Assembly (NCBI RefSeq): GCF_020177375.1
Contig: NZ_JAIWHV010000001.1
Coordinates: 496,001 to 560,000, forward strand
Reading direction: 5' to 3'
DNA: 64,000 bases
Origin: Saliphagus infecundisoli
GTDB taxonomy: Archaea; Halobacteriota; Halobacteria; Halobacteriales; Natrialbaceae
Part shown: piece after piece, positions 25,450 through 34,502 of the stretch
Layout: each line of letters starts with the position of its first letter
Position numbering within the stretch: the stretch's first letter is position 1
Program-made: the position numbers and the translations under genes
The notes under the pieces: model-generated
Told to the model about the DNA's origin: nothing
The model's database searches: none
What the model saw: only the letters and a program-made list of their open reading frames with translations

Positions 25450-25827
25450 ATGAGCCTCGAGACGATGCGTCCGACGCCGACGTGGGACGCCACGGCCTAC
25501 GAATCGACCGTCGATACCCTCGCCGCCCACCGCGAGGACCTCACCTACCGGATCTGGGGCGGCGACTGGTGCAAGGACTGCCGGGCGCTCCTTCCGGACT
25601 TCGGCGCCGCCCTCGCGGCGGCCGAGATCCCCGACGATCGGATCGTCGAGATCGATCTCGACCGGGAGAAACGCGGCGAGGGCGTCGAGGAGTACGACAT
25701 CGAGTACATTCCGACGATCGTCGTCGAGGACGACGCGGGCCGGGAGGTGACCCGGTTCGTCGAGGAGGAGGAGCTTCCGCCGGCGGTCTGGCTCGCCGAG
25801 GAGATCGACGCCGAGCTCGAGGGTTAG
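25450..25827 (+). CDS. Small thioredoxin-fold protein with WCKDC site
   Basis: The 125-residue protein has the active site [16 protein letters not shown] (Cys41 and Cys44) and the cis-Pro loop [12 protein letters not shown] near residue 85. The W-C-K-D-C motif differs from the W-C-G-P-C of classical thioredoxin. The conserved core [20 protein letters not shown] is typical of a haloarchaeal thioredoxin group. It probably acts as a cytosolic dithiol reductant. It converges on, and shares stop bases with, another thioredoxin-fold gene (25824-28028). Confidence 0.85.
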   Translation: MSLETMRPTPTWDATAYESTVDTLAAHREDLTYRIWGGDWCKDCRALLPDFGAALAAAEIPDDRIVEIDLDREKRGEGVEEYDIEYIPTIVVEDDAGREVTRFVEEEELPPAVWLAEEIDAELEG

Positions 25828-28028
25828 AACGGACTTTCGGGACCGTCCTCGCTCGGATCCTCCCCGCTCGCGTCGTCGCCCGGTCCGGCTCCGCCGCCGA
25901 CGTCGATTCCGCTCTCGGCCCACTCGAGAGCGTCCCCGACGTCATGCAGGGGCGCCGAACAGGTCCGGTCGCGGCAGGCGTAGATCGTCGCCCCGCCCTC
26001 GCGGGCCTCCCGCCCGGCCCAGATCGGCGGCGTCTCCGAGAGTCCGAGGTCGTCGAGCCACGCCTCGAGGCCCTTCTCGGTGGGGGGCCGCCGGGTGAGC
26101 AGCCGGTCGGGGAGGTAGGTTTCGCCGATTCGGCGCCGCCATTCTTCGGGTACGGCGTCCGCGGCGACGGTCAGCTCGAGGGCACCCTGCTCGAGGCGGT
26201 CGGCGACGAGCGAGAGCGTGACGTGTTCGAGGGAATTGGCCTCCAAGCGATTCCGGTGGGTCGCGAGGACGGTCTCGGCGATCCCCGAAAAGTCGTCGTC
26301 AGCGAAGGGATCGAGCGCGCACAGGAGCTCGCAGGCGACGCCGGTCGCCGACGGGGTGGACTGGTCGCCCAGTTCCTGGGGTCGGGTCACCAGCGACTCG
26401 CCGCTCTCGGGGGTGAAGTAGAGCGTTCCCCGGTCGGCGTCGAAGAACTCCGCCTCGATCGTCCGGGCGAGGTCGAGGGCGAAGGCCAGGTGCTCGGGGT
26501 CGCCAGTGGCCTGATAGCAGTCGAGTGCCCCGCGTCCGAGGAAGGCGTAGTCCTCGAGGTAGCCGTCGATTCCCACGGACCCGTCCCTGTATCGTCTGGC
26601 GAGCCGGCCCGTGTCGGCGTTCCAGAGCTCCTCACGGACGAACTCGCAGGCCTCGACGGCCCGATCGACGAACTCCTCGGCGTCGAGGGCGAGGCCCGCG
26701 TCGGCGAACGCCGAGATCATCAGGCCGTTCCAGCCCGCGAGCACCTTCTCGTCGCGGGGCGGTCGGGGTCGGTTCTCGCGGGCGAGAAACAGCGTCTGGC
26801 GGGCCGACTCGAGGCGTTCCTCGACCTCCGTAGGCGTGAGGTCGAACTCCTCTCCGAGCTCCTCGACTCCCTTCGAGATCGTCAGCACGGTTTGACCCTC
26901 GAAGTTGCCCGACTCGGTGATCCCGTAGCGGGCGCAGGCGAGGTCGGCCTCGAGGTCGTCCTCGATCGCTTCCCCGACCGTTTCAGGCGTCCAGACGTAG
27001 AAGGCGCCTTCCTCGCGGTCGCCGCTCTCGTCCTCGCTCTCGGCGTCGAGGGTGCTGAAGAAGCCCCCGTCGTCGTGGCTCATCTCGCGTTCGACAAACT
27101 CGAGGCTCTCGCGGACGACCTCGGCGTACCGGCGCTCGCCCGTCAGCCGGTAGCCCTCAACGAACGCCCGGGGGATCTCGGCGTTGTCGTACAGCATCTT
27201 CTCGAAGTGGGGCACCGTCCAGTCGGCATCCACGCAGTAGCGATGGAAGCCGCCGCCGACGTGGTCGTAGAGTCCCCCGGCGGCCATCGCCTCTAAGGCC
27301 TCGAGACCCACTTCCTTGAAGGGCTCACGGCCGGTCCGCTCGGAGGCGCGAAACAGCGCCCGGATCCGGGCGGGCTGGGGGAACTTCGGGCCGCCCGAGG
27401 AGAAGCCGCCGTGCTCGCGGTCGGCGCTCTGCAGGGCTGCCTCGGCGACGGACTCGAGCAGGTCGCTCGTCGGCGGTTCGGTGCCGTCGTCGGCGCCGGG
27501 GGTCTCCTCCAACCGGTCGCGGGCCGCGTCGGTCCACTGCTCGGCGCGGTTCTCGACCTCCTCGCGCTCTCGCTCCCAGGAGCGGCCGATGTCGGAGAGG
27601 AGCTCGAGAAAGCCCGGTTGCCCCTGGCGGGCCTCCTTCGGGAAGTAGGTGCCGACGTAGAACGGCTTTCTCTCGGGGGTGAGCCACGCCGAGAGCGGCC
27701 AGCCGCCCCTGCCGGTGACGAGCTGACAGACCGTCATGTAGATCGAATCGACGTCCGGCCGTTCCTCCCGATCGACCTTGATCGGGACGAAGTTCTCGTT
27801 CAAAGCGTCGGCGACCTCGTCGTCCGAAAAACTCTCCTCCTCCATGACGTGACACCAGTGACAGGCCGAGTAGCCGATCGAGAGGAAGATCGGGACGTCG
27901 CGCTCGCGGGCGGCTTCGAAGGCCACCTCGTCCCAGGGCTGCCAGTTCACCGGGTTGTCGGCGTGCTGGCGCAGGTAGGGGCTCTCCTCTTCGTCGAGGC
28001 GGTTCCGGTCGGTCGGCGAGGATTCCAT
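25824..28028 (-). CDS. Thioredoxin-domain/glucosidase-like protein (DUF255, YyaL/SSP411 type)
   Basis: The 734-residue protein begins with the DUF255 thioredoxin-fold domain: [17 protein letters not shown] near residue 16 and the [14 protein letters not shown] site with Cys56 and Cys59. [13 protein letters not shown] lies near 105. The rest is an (alpha/alpha)6-like region with [20 protein letters not shown] near 250, [10 protein letters not shown] and the [14 protein letters not shown] motif near 450. Family members include eukaryotic SSP411/SPATA20; the biochemical role is not settled. The ATG at 28028 is chosen over one nine codons upstream because a GGCTTTTGG box lies about 25-30 bp before it. 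The C-terminal 35 residues are an acidic Gly-rich tail. Confidence 0.9.
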   Translation of the reverse strand: MESSPTDRNRLDEEESPYLRQHADNPVNWQPWDEVAFEAARERDVPIFLSIGYSACHWCHVMEEESFSDDEVADALNENFVPIKVDREERPDVDSIYMTVCQLVTGRGGWPLSAWLTPERKPFYVGTYFPKEARQGQPGFLELLSDIGRSWEREREEVENRAEQWTDAARDRLEETPGADDGTEPPTSDLLESVAEAALQSADREHGGFSSGGPKFPQPARIRALFRASERTGREPFKEVGLEALEAMAAGGLYDHVGGGFHRYCVDADWTVPHFEKMLYDNAEIPRAFVEGYRLTGERRYAEVVRESLEFVEREMSHDDGGFFSTLDAESEDESGDREEGAFYVWTPETVGEAIEDDLEADLACARYGITESGNFEGQTVLTISKGVEELGEEFDLTPTEVEERLESARQTLFLARENRPRPPRDEKVLAGWNGLMISAFADAGLALDAEEFVDRAVEACEFVREELWNADTGRLARRYRDGSVGIDGYLEDYAFLGRGALDCYQATGDPEHLAFALDLARTIEAEFFDADRGTLYFTPESGESLVTRPQELGDQSTPSATGVACELLCALDPFADDDFSGIAETVLATHRNRLEANSLEHVTLSLVADRLEQGALELTVAADAVPEEWRRRIGETYLPDRLLTRRPPTEKGLEAWLDDLGLSETPPIWAGREAREGGATIYACRDRTCSAPLHDVGDALEWAESGIDVGGGAGPGDDASGEDPSEDGPESPF

Positions 28029-28251
28029 GGCCGGCCCTACGACCGTGGTACCCAAAAGCCCGCGGCCGACGGGATCGTTTGGGACGCTTGCCGTTGCTCC
28101 CGATATCTATTCAGCCTTTCGTTGACTGTAGTGAACCGCCAGACGGCGTTGACGCGGGCCGGGTAACATGGTCAACTCTCCGAGCGATAGCGGGCCACAA
28201 TCCACCGAAACCCGACGTCGTCCCGTCAATCGGAATCGACCGGAAACGGAG
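28029..28251. other. Gap between the DUF255 gene and tRNA-Tyr
   Basis: Near 28029-28065 it holds the leftward promoter of the DUF255 gene. The rest is a stretch of lower GC with no convincing gene; a short rightward frame that runs into the tRNA is treated as spurious. Confidence 0.5.
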
Positions 28252-28325
28252 TCCGCTCTCCCCGATTTGAACGGGGGACAAGTCGATCTACAGTCGACTG
28301 CTCTACCAGGCTGAGCTAAGAGCGG
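28252..28325 (-). tRNA. tRNA-Tyr (anticodon GTA)
   Basis: Read on the minus strand the 74-base gene folds completely. It has an acceptor stem CCGCTCT/AGAGCGG with discriminator A, a D stem GCTC/GAGC, an anticodon stem GTCGA/TCGAC with loop CTGTAGA, a five-base variable loop and a T stem CCCCG/CGGGG with loop TTCAAAT. The first pair C1-G72 is the archaeal tRNA-Tyr identity pair. No intron is present and CCA is not encoded. Confidence 0.97.
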
Positions 28326-28348
28326 TCACCCACAGCTAACCGGTGAGA

Positions 28349-28357
28349 CGGACATAA
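28349..28357 (-). promoter_or_regulatory. TATA-like box for tRNA-Tyr
   Basis: Read leftward it is CCCTTATG-like, roughly 25-30 bp before the 5' end of the tRNA at 28325. Confidence 0.4.
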
Positions 28358-28455
28358 GGGTTGTCATTCGAATCGACGACGATGTGTTACGAACGTCGGA
28401 CGCGAGAGAATGATTGATATGGGAGGCGCTGAAATGGAGGGGTATCGAACCGCCG

Positions 28456-29010
28456 ATGAGTAAGATCACGTTCCGCGCGGACGACGACCTCGTCGAGGGG
28501 ATCGAGACCTTCGACGCCTCCAAAAGCGAGGTCATGCGCGAGGCGCTGCGTGCGTACCTCGAGGACGCCTCCCGCGTGGAATCGCGCACGGAGGTCGGCA
28601 CGTCGCCGTCGATCGACGACCTCGTCCGCGAGCGCGTCGACGAACGCGTCGAGGACCGCCTCGACGAACGGGTCGGACGACGTGCGCCCGACGTCGACGT
28701 CTCGATCTCCCTGGAGGGACTCGAGGGGGTCGTTCGCGAGGACGCTGCGGGTGGGGAGACGAACACGACCGTGCGTAAGACGGAGCCCGCCGACGAAGCG
28801 TCCGACGGCGCGACGCCGGTGGGGTGTACCCAGTGTGGGGAGACCCTCGCCGGGGATCACGTCTACTGTCCCAACTGCGGCGAGAAGGCGTCCCGTCGGG
28901 CGTTCTGTGAGTGTGGAGACGAGCTCAGATCGGACTGGTCGTTCTGTCCGGGCTGTGGGCGTCGGACGCCGGCGGCGGACGTGCTCGACCCGGACCGCCG
29001 GCCCGGGTGA
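28456..29010 (+). CDS. cdrL: CdrL-like ribbon-helix-helix regulator with zinc ribbons
   Basis: In this 184-residue protein the N-terminal ribbon-helix-helix domain (residues 1-40, MSKITFRADDDLVEGIE and SEVMREALRAYLED) should bind DNA as a dimer. A charged linker with DERVEDRLDERVGRR follows. The C-terminus has two zinc-ribbon-like units: CTQCGE/CPNCGE near residues 123-141 and CECGDE/CPGCGR near 149-167. The place directly before cdrS-ftsZ2 and the fold match CdrL, described in haloarchaea as a regulator of the cdrS-ftsZ2 unit (established family knowledge). The heptamers found in the gap behind it are the natural candidate sites. Confidence 0.88.
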   Translation: MSKITFRADDDLVEGIETFDASKSEVMREALRAYLEDASRVESRTEVGTSPSIDDLVRERVDERVEDRLDERVGRRAPDVDVSISLEGLEGVVREDAAGGETNTTVRKTEPADEASDGATPVGCTQCGETLAGDHVYCPNCGEKASRRAFCECGDELRSDWSFCPGCGRRTPAADVLDPDRRPG

Positions 29011-29014
29011 CGGT

Positions 29015-29181
29015 GTAAGACACGGACGTTCACCGGGGCCGAAACGTTTATTATGTATGACGGAGTTGTGGGTATCAGCGTAAGACGATTGTCTTACAGA
29101 CCGATCATGCACGGTACAGGGGAGCGCCTTCGTGCGATTCGGGCGTAAGACAGAACGCGTCTGACAGGGCGCGCGTCTTAC
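29015..29181 (+). promoter_or_regulatory. Cluster of GTAAGAC/GTCTTAC sites in the cdrS-ftsZ2 promoter
   Basis: GTAAGAC occurs at 29015-29021, 29080-29086 and 29145-29151, exactly 65 bp apart. GTCTTAC occurs at 29091-29097 and 29175-29181. The 29080 and 29091 copies form a perfect palindrome with a 4-bp spacer. A near copy, GTCTGAC (29159-29165), pairs with the 29145 copy. The palindrome lies where the transcript should start, about 25-30 bp after the TATA box at 29047. Candidate binding sites for the RHH proteins CdrL or CdrS. Confidence 0.7.
29047..29054 (+). promoter_or_regulatory. TATA box (with BRE-like CGAAAC) for cdrS-ftsZ2
   Basis: TTTATTAT follows the purine-rich CGAAAC at 29040-29045. 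The expected start is near 29075-29080, giving a leader of about 120 bases before cdrS. That is long for this chromosome, where most genes look leaderless. Confidence 0.6.
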
Positions 29182-29199
29182 CCAACAGGGTATACAACA

Positions 29200-29382
29200 A
29201 TGGAGCGTGTGACACTGCGGATTCCGAAACAGCAGATCGAGGAGGTCGAACGGATGGTCGAGACGGGCGAGTACCCCAACCGGAGCGAGGCGATCCGGGC
29301 GGCCGTCCGCGAGATGATCAACGAACAGGAGGGTCGCCGGGAGGAGTCCCAACCGGGCAAACGCGGCTGGGCGAAGGCATAA
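29200..29382 (+). CDS. cdrS: CdrS, small ribbon-helix-helix cell-division regulator
   Basis: The 60-residue protein is almost entirely one ribbon-helix-helix domain: the beta strand [12 protein letters not shown], helix 1 [12 protein letters not shown], the turn [10 protein letters not shown] and helix 2 [12 protein letters not shown], with a basic tail. In Haloferax and Halobacterium the homologue is cotranscribed with ftsZ2 and controls cell-division genes (established). Here ftsZ2 begins three bases after its stop, consistent with one transcript. The heptamer cluster upstream suggests autoregulation, CdrL control, or both. Confidence 0.93.
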   Translation: MERVTLRIPKQQIEEVERMVETGEYPNRSEAIRAAVREMINEQEGRREESQPGKRGWAKA

Positions 29383-29385
29383 TCC

Positions 29386-30564
29386 ATGCAGGATATCGTC
29401 CAGGACGCCCTCGAGAACGCCGAGGAGGAGGCCCGCGAGATGGATGCGGCCCTCGACGACGAGGAGTTCGGTGACCCCCGGATCGTCATCGTCGGCTGTG
29501 GCGGCGCCGGCAACAACACCGTAAACCGGCTGTACAACATCGGGGTCGACGGCGCCGACACCGTCGCGATCAACACCGACAAGCAGCACCTGAAGATGAT
29601 CGAGGCCGACACCAAGGTCCTCGTGGGCAAGTCGCTCACGAACGGGCTCGGTGCCGGCGGCGACCCCCAGATGGGCGAACGCGCGACCGAGATGGCCCAG
29701 AGCACGATCAAGGAGGTCCTGGGCGATGCGGACCTCGTCTTCGTCACCGCCGGGATGGGTGGCGGGACCGGCACCGGCGCGGCGCCGGTCGTCTCCCGGA
29801 TCGCCAAAGACCAGGGTGCGATCGTCGTCGGGATGGTCTCGACGCCGTTCAACGTCGAGCGTGCCCGCACGGTGAAAGCCGAGGAAGGCCTCGAGAGCCT
29901 CCGCGAGGAGGCCGACTCGATCATCGTGCTGGACAACAACCGGCTGCTCGATTACGTCCCCAATCTCCCGATCGGGAAGGCGTTCTCGGTGATGGACCAG
30001 ATCATCGCCGAGACGGTAAAGGGGATCAGCGAGACGATCACCCAGCCCTCGCTGATCAATCTGGACTACGCGGACATGACCTCGATCATGAACCAGGGCG
30101 GGGTCGCGGTCATGCTCGTCGGGGAGACCCAGGACAAGAACAAAAGCGAGGAGGTCGTCAAGGACGCGCTGAACCACCCGCTGCTCGACGTCGATTACCG
30201 CGGGGCGTCCGGCGGCTTGGTCCACATTACGGGCGGACCCGACCTCACCCTGAAGGAGGCAGAGGGGATCGCCGACTCCATCACCGAACGCCTCGAGGCG
30301 AGCGCGAACGTGATCTGGGGCGCCCGGATCCGGGAGTCCTACAAGGGCAAGGTCCGCGTGATGGCGATCATGACGGGCGTCCAGAGCGCCCAGGTGCTGG
30401 GTCCGACGACCCAGAAGCAGGCCGACCGCTCCCGGGAGAGCCTCGAGAGCGAGACCGAGTTCGACGCCAGCGAGCGCGCGGCGGAGTCGGCGACCGGCGT
30501 CGCCCAGAGCGACGGCGGCCGCGACGAGGCCGGCCGCGAGAACGGCGTCGACGTCATCCGCTGA
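29386..30564 (+). CDS. ftsZ2: Cell-division tubulin homologue FtsZ2
   Basis: The 392-residue GTPase forms part of the mid-cell constriction machinery; haloarchaea use FtsZ1 and FtsZ2 in distinct assembly and constriction steps. It shows [20 protein letters not shown] near residue 32, the tubulin signature [15 protein letters not shown] at about 122-136, and the T7 region [20 protein letters not shown] near 222 with synergy-loop acids. The N-terminal [18 protein letters not shown] and the cdrS link identify it as FtsZ2 rather than FtsZ1. The C-terminal 50 residues are a variable linker rich in Glu, Ser and Ala. Confidence 0.96.
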   Translation: MQDIVQDALENAEEEAREMDAALDDEEFGDPRIVIVGCGGAGNNTVNRLYNIGVDGADTVAINTDKQHLKMIEADTKVLVGKSLTNGLGAGGDPQMGERATEMAQSTIKEVLGDADLVFVTAGMGGGTGTGAAPVVSRIAKDQGAIVVGMVSTPFNVERARTVKAEEGLESLREEADSIIVLDNNRLLDYVPNLPIGKAFSVMDQIIAETVKGISETITQPSLINLDYADMTSIMNQGGVAVMLVGETQDKNKSEEVVKDALNHPLLDVDYRGASGGLVHITGGPDLTLKEAEGIADSITERLEASANVIWGARIRESYKGKVRVMAIMTGVQSAQVLGPTTQKQADRSRESLESETEFDASERAAESATGVAQSDGGRDEAGRENGVDVIR

Positions 30565-30687
30565 CGTTCCATCGCCCCGGTCCCCCGGCCCTCCACGAAC
30601 GCGACTGACGCACGGACGGACCCGGCCAGTTCCCGGCGGGAAGGCCTTTTTCTCCGCCAGAGAGAGCGATCCCGCTCTCGAGGGGGT
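30565..30687. terminator. Terminator region between ftsZ2 and ncsA
   Basis: The 123-bp convergent gap contains a T-run (CTTTTTCT, near 30647-30654) that would end the rightward ftsZ2 transcript. It also holds a hairpin AGAGCG-atcc-CGCTCT near 30664-30679 that could serve the leftward ncsA transcript. No gene is seen. Confidence 0.45.
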
Positions 30688-31653
30688 TCATACGGCCTCG
30701 ATCGACTCGAGCAGCGAACACTTCCGGCAGATCTCGCGGGTCGTCGTCGAGCCACACTCCGCACAGTCCCGGAGATCGGCGCCGCCCTCGCTGTTGTATT
30801 CGCCGGCGGCAATCCCGGCGAGTTCCTCGTAGCCCGAGATGATCGAGTGGCGGGTGCCGGGATGGTTCTCCTCGAGTCCGTAGAGCAACTGCTGGATCTC
30901 GCCCCTGTAGGCCTCGCTGGCGTGGGGACACTCGGTGATGTGGGCGGGCAGGTCCCGGAGGTGGGCGTAGAGGGCGACTTCCTTCTCGGGGACGTCCCTG
31001 AGGGGTTTGGCGCGGGGGACGAACTCCTCGCTTTCCTCGCGCTCGGAGAGGGGACCGAGGCTCGCGTCGAAGTGTTTGGCGATCTGGGCGACGTCACCTT
31101 CTAGAATATTCATCAGGGCGGTCTGGGCCTCGTCGTCGAGATTGTGGCCCGTCAACAGGAGGTCGGCGCCCAGCTTTTCGGCGTACTCCGAGAGGAGGTC
31201 CCGTCGGAAGACCCCACAGTAGGCACAGGCGGCCATGTTCTCGGGGTCGTCCTCGACGACGTCGTCCATCCTGATCCCGAACTCCTCTTCGTAACTCACG
31301 AGTTCGTGGCGGATTCCGAGGTCGTCGGCGAGTTCGACGCAGGCCTCGACCGATTTGTCGCGGTAGCCCTCGATCCCCTCGTGGATCGTTAACCCTACTA
31401 GTTCGATCCGGGGATCCTCGGCGAACGTCTCGTGGAGGACCTGCGTGAGGACGACGCTGTCCTTTCCTCCCGAAAGGCCGATCACCCAGGTCTGGGGGTT
31501 CTCGGGGGTCGCCTCGCGGGAGACGAGGTCGTCCCGGCGGACCCGGCGGCGCACCCGCTTTTCGACCGACTCCCGGAGGTGGTCGCCACAGAGATGAGCG
31601 CCCGAGTAGGCGGCGTGGACCACCGCCTCCCCGCCGCAGCGATCGCAATCCAT
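30688..31653 (-). CDS. ncsA: tRNA thiolation protein NcsA (Ncs6/TtuA family)
   Basis: The 321-residue PP-loop enzyme has an N-terminal zinc site (CDRCGG and HLCGDH), the ATP loop VIGLSGGKDSVVL near residue 57, catalytic-region Cys in ACAYCGVFRRDLL near 140, the GHNLDDEAQTALMN motif near 167 and a C-terminal zinc site CAECGSTTTREICRKC. The family activates tRNA for 2-thiolation with sulfur from ubiquitin-like SAMP proteins (established in Haloferax). Placement next to ftsZ2 matches the order I remember in Haloferax volcanii. Position 34 of tRNA is the likely target; position 54 cannot be excluded. Confidence 0.92.
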   Translation of the reverse strand: MDCDRCGGEAVVHAAYSGAHLCGDHLRESVEKRVRRRVRRDDLVSREATPENPQTWVIGLSGGKDSVVLTQVLHETFAEDPRIELVGLTIHEGIEGYRDKSVEACVELADDLGIRHELVSYEEEFGIRMDDVVEDDPENMAACAYCGVFRRDLLSEYAEKLGADLLLTGHNLDDEAQTALMNILEGDVAQIAKHFDASLGPLSEREESEEFVPRAKPLRDVPEKEVALYAHLRDLPAHITECPHASEAYRGEIQQLLYGLEENHPGTRHSIISGYEELAGIAAGEYNSEGGADLRDCAECGSTTTREICRKCSLLESIEAV

Positions 31654-31695
31654 CGCCTCCCGATAGCGGGGGAGCGCGGAAGGGGGTTTCGCTCC

Positions 31696-32415
31696 TCAGA
31701 CCGCGACCAGGGGCCGTTCCTCGACGGCGCTCGCGCCTGCCTCGAGCGCCGAGAGGACGGCGTCTACGTACTGGTCGCGGGCGGAAGAGGAGAACAGTTC
31801 GTGGCCGCCGTCGTAGAGGACGACGTGGGAGGCGGGGACGCGCTCGCCGATCGGGCGAAGCGAGATCACGGGGTCGCGAAGCGAACAGAAGACGACGGCG
31901 TCGTGGTCGATCGCGAGCAGGTCCCGTTGGGCGTGGCGGGTTTCGCGGACGAACGCGGGCGAGATCCACCCCGGCGCCGTCGAGAGCTGGTGGTCGGTCG
32001 TCCGTTCGCCGAGGTCCTCGCGGTCGAATCCGCCGGTGGGGAGGAAGGGGAAATCCGTTCGAACCCGGCCGACGAGGTCGAGCAGGCGGTCGGGGAAGGC
32101 GTCGCCGTAGCCCCACCACGGGCTCAGATAGACGTGGTTCTCGGCGCCGTCGAGGAAGGGGGCGACGAGGGCACCCGCGCTGTGGGCCAGCAACTGGTAG
32201 GCATCGAGATCGCGGACGTATTCGGCGATCGGCTCGAGCCAGTCGGCCTTGAAGTCGTCGATGTTGGTGGGAAGCTCGAAGGCGTGGACCCGGTAGCCGG
32301 CGTTCGCACAGCTCCCGATCAGCCAGCTCACGTTCTCGTGGGTCCAGCGGTTGCCCCAGCCCATCACGAAGACGAGGTCCTCGTCGGCCTCGTCGTTGAA
32401 GATCCGGTGTCTCAT
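31696..32415 (-). CDS. Alpha/beta-hydrolase-fold protein
   Basis: The 239-residue protein has strand motifs DLVFVMGWGNRWTHENVSWL near residue 11, a nucleophile-elbow-like QLLAHSAGALVAPF near 73 (Ser in HSAGA) and a C-terminal SHVVLYDGGHELFSS near 200 with a candidate His. The MGWGN opening is unusual for the oxyanion loop (normally HG). The substrate is unknown. The frame allows an ATG nine codons upstream, but a GTTTTTGACC box about 25-30 bp upstream of 32415 supports a leaderless start there. It may be cotranscribed with ncsA (gap 42 bp). Confidence 0.78.
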   Translation of the reverse strand: MRHRIFNDEADEDLVFVMGWGNRWTHENVSWLIGSCANAGYRVHAFELPTNIDDFKADWLEPIAEYVRDLDAYQLLAHSAGALVAPFLDGAENHVYLSPWWGYGDAFPDRLLDLVGRVRTDFPFLPTGGFDREDLGERTTDHQLSTAPGWISPAFVRETRHAQRDLLAIDHDAVVFCSLRDPVISLRPIGERVPASHVVLYDGGHELFSSSARDQYVDAVLSALEAGASAVEERPLVAV

Positions 32416-32609
32416 ACCTCCGCGTTCGTCGTGTGGGGTCAAAAACGTGCCTGAGCGAACCGGACTCCCTCGAGAGGGCGGAGTCGGTAGACCGCGTTTA
32501 CACCGTCGACCTCGTCAATGGAGACCGTCCACGTGATCGATGCGACGAGAACGGGCCTCGCGTCGCGACTGAGAAACCGCTTTGGGCGTCGGCGCCGTAC
32601 GGTCGCCGG

Positions 32610-33266
32610 ATGAGCGAACTCGCCCGACACGACGCCGTCGATCGCCTCGAGGAACTCGTCGAACGGGTCGAGGACGAGCGGATGCCGGTCCCGGTCCGCG
32701 AGATCTGGGCCTACGGCGACGTCACCCTCGGCGTGGACCCGGTCGAGCGCCTCGATGTCTACCTCACGAAGGACGTACTCGTCGGCGAGGACGACCCGGA
32801 TGCCGGCGAGGCGTTTCGCGATTCGCACGGAATCGCCGGCGTCGGCAAGTCGGTCCGGGCCGACTGGGCGAGAGCGTATCCCGACTCGCTCCGGGCGAAC
32901 GCCAACGGCCACGCCGCCCCCGAGAAGTGCCTCGCGGCCCACCTGCTGGTGGAGGACGAACCGATCCACCTCGAGGTCTGTAACGCCTCCTTCGAGGACA
33001 ACGTGACCCAGCGCCTGCGGGGCGCGCGGATGCGCGAGGACTACACCCAGTTGTTGGACCCTCGTGGAGCCTGTCTCTGGGTCGATGGCACCCGAAGCGA
33101 CGAAGCGTTCCGCAAGCTCCGGGAGAGCGAACTCGCGCTCCCGACGCTGTCGGCGGCCCTCGAGATGCTCGGGATGGACGACGACGAGGCCGGCGAGGCC
33201 GCCCGCGAGGTCCACGCCTGGCGGGAGAGTCAGGAGGGCGTGACGGTGCGGGGCGACGTCGTCTAG
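32610..33266 (+). CDS. Conserved haloarchaeal protein, DUF7095-like
   Basis: The 218-residue acidic protein has no function I can assign. Conserved-looking stretches are VREIWAYGDVTLGVDPVERL near residue 29, YLTKDVLVG, the NGHAAPEKCLAAHLL region near 96 and HLEVCNASFEDNVTQRL near 115. I recall this as a haloarchaea-specific family (DUF7095-like). The ATG at 32610 is supported by a GCTTTGGG box about 25-32 bp upstream. Its TAG stop shares bases with the stop of the convergent aminopeptidase. Confidence 0.75.
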   Translation: MSELARHDAVDRLEELVERVEDERMPVPVREIWAYGDVTLGVDPVERLDVYLTKDVLVGEDDPDAGEAFRDSHGIAGVGKSVRADWARAYPDSLRANANGHAAPEKCLAAHLLVEDEPIHLEVCNASFEDNVTQRLRGARMREDYTQLLDPRGACLWVDGTRSDEAFRKLRESELALPTLSAALEMLGMDDDEAGEAAREVHAWRESQEGVTVRGDVV

Positions 33267-34348
33267 TTGTCGTCCTCGAAGACGAAAGTTCCGTCCTCTT
33301 GGACGACATCTCCGTCGACCTCGATTTTCGAGTCCTCGCTCATGTCGACGATCATGTCGACGTGGACCGCGCTCTCGTTTCCGGATCCGCCGTCGGGAAC
33401 CGTCTCGTCGATCGTTCGGCCGACGGCCATATGGACGGTGTCGCCCATCTTCTCGTCGAACAGCATGTTGTGCGTGAAACGGTCGATGCCGCGGTTCATC
33501 CCGATCCCGAGTTCGCCCAGCCGCCGGGCGCCGTCGTCGGTCCCGAGGATCTCGGTCAGCAGCTCCTCGTTTTTCGCCGCCGAGTGGGCGACGACCTCGC
33601 CCGCTTCGAACTCGAGGGAGGCGTCGGTGATCTCCCGGCCCCGGGTCACCAGCGGCTTGTCGAAGAGGACCTCGCCCTCGACGCTGTCGGGGACCGGCGC
33701 GGTGAAGACCTCGCCGCCGGGCAGGTTCTTCTCGCCGTAGTCGTTGACCGCGACCATCCCCTCGACGCTCATCGTCAGGTCGGTGGTGTTGCCGCTCTCG
33801 ATGCGCACCTCGCTTGCGGGGTCGAGGAGCTCGACGAGCCGGGACTGGAACTCCCGCTGGGCCTCCCAGTCGCGGTTTACCGCGTCGTAGACGAACTCCT
33901 CGTAGGCTGCCGTGCTCATCTCGGCCTCCTGGGCGTTTCCCGGCGCGGGGTACTGCGTACCGACCCACCGTTTCTCGGTGTACTCGTCGCTGATCGGCTT
34001 CTGGACCCGGCCGAAGGCCGCGATCGTTCCGGGGTCGACGTCGCCGAGTTCGTTCGTGTTTGTCCCGCCCCTGATACCGATCGCGACGTCGGTCTCCTCG
34101 ATCCGTGCGAGCGAGTGTTCGTTCAGTCCGAACTCCTCGGGGTCGCTCGCGCGCAGGAACGCGCGCCTGGCGCGGTCAGAACGCATCGACAGCGTCGGCC
34201 GGGCGCCGATCTCGCCGAGTTTCTCGTAGAGGGCGACGACGAGGTCCTCGGCGACCGGGGGCGCGGAGACCAACACCTTGTCCCCGGGCTCGACCCGGGT
34301 CGAGTGCTCGACGAGTATCGACGCGTGGCGTTCGATCCGTGGATCCAT
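33263..34348 (-). CDS. Aminopeptidase, M29 (thermophilic aminopeptidase T) family
   Basis: The 361-residue metallo-aminopeptidase has VEPGDKVLVSAPPVAEDLVV near residue 18 and the metal-site stretches SGNTTDLTMSVEG near 184, NLPGGEVFTAPVPDSVEGEV near 207 and RFTHNMLFDEKMGDTVHMAV near 290. The C-terminal HVDMIVDMS is also typical of M29. These supply the Glu, His, Tyr and Asp ligands of the two-metal centre. It probably trims peptides in the cytosol. Length and motifs fit the archaeal group. The start ATG at 34348 is divergent from the 69-residue membrane protein. Confidence 0.92.
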   Translation of the reverse strand: MDPRIERHASILVEHSTRVEPGDKVLVSAPPVAEDLVVALYEKLGEIGARPTLSMRSDRARRAFLRASDPEEFGLNEHSLARIEETDVAIGIRGGTNTNELGDVDPGTIAAFGRVQKPISDEYTEKRWVGTQYPAPGNAQEAEMSTAAYEEFVYDAVNRDWEAQREFQSRLVELLDPASEVRIESGNTTDLTMSVEGMVAVNDYGEKNLPGGEVFTAPVPDSVEGEVLFDKPLVTRGREITDASLEFEAGEVVAHSAAKNEELLTEILGTDDGARRLGELGIGMNRGIDRFTHNMLFDEKMGDTVHMAVGRTIDETVPDGGSGNESAVHVDMIVDMSEDSKIEVDGDVVQEDGTFVFEDDN

Positions 34349-34502
34349 ACGCCCACGATACCCCGCGGGGAGAACAAACTGTTGGAACTTCGACTCCGGC
34401 CGATCACGCGAACGAGGGGGCCGGCCCGATTCGGCATTGTGGTCTCAGTGGGTTGCGTGAGACGGCACCAGGGTTTCCCCTGTTTCGCTCGAATCGGTCC
34501 GT

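Noticed and set aside
23356-25923. Leftward frame of over 850 codons
   Set aside because: It overlaps three real genes on both strands and has only Arg/Gly-rich shadow sequence.
28169-28315. Rightward frame of about 48 codons running through the tRNA-Tyr gene
   Set aside because: Most of it is the antisense of a perfectly folding tRNA; such frames are a known artefact.
28252-28325. tRNA-Tyr as an integration (att) site
   Set aside because: No integrase gene and no repeat of the tRNA 3' end were seen nearby.
32518-32613. 31-codon frame overlapping the start of the DUF7095-like gene
   Set aside because: The peptide is Arg-rich without recognisable features, and the gene's TATA-like box lies inside it, so the transcript probably starts downstream.
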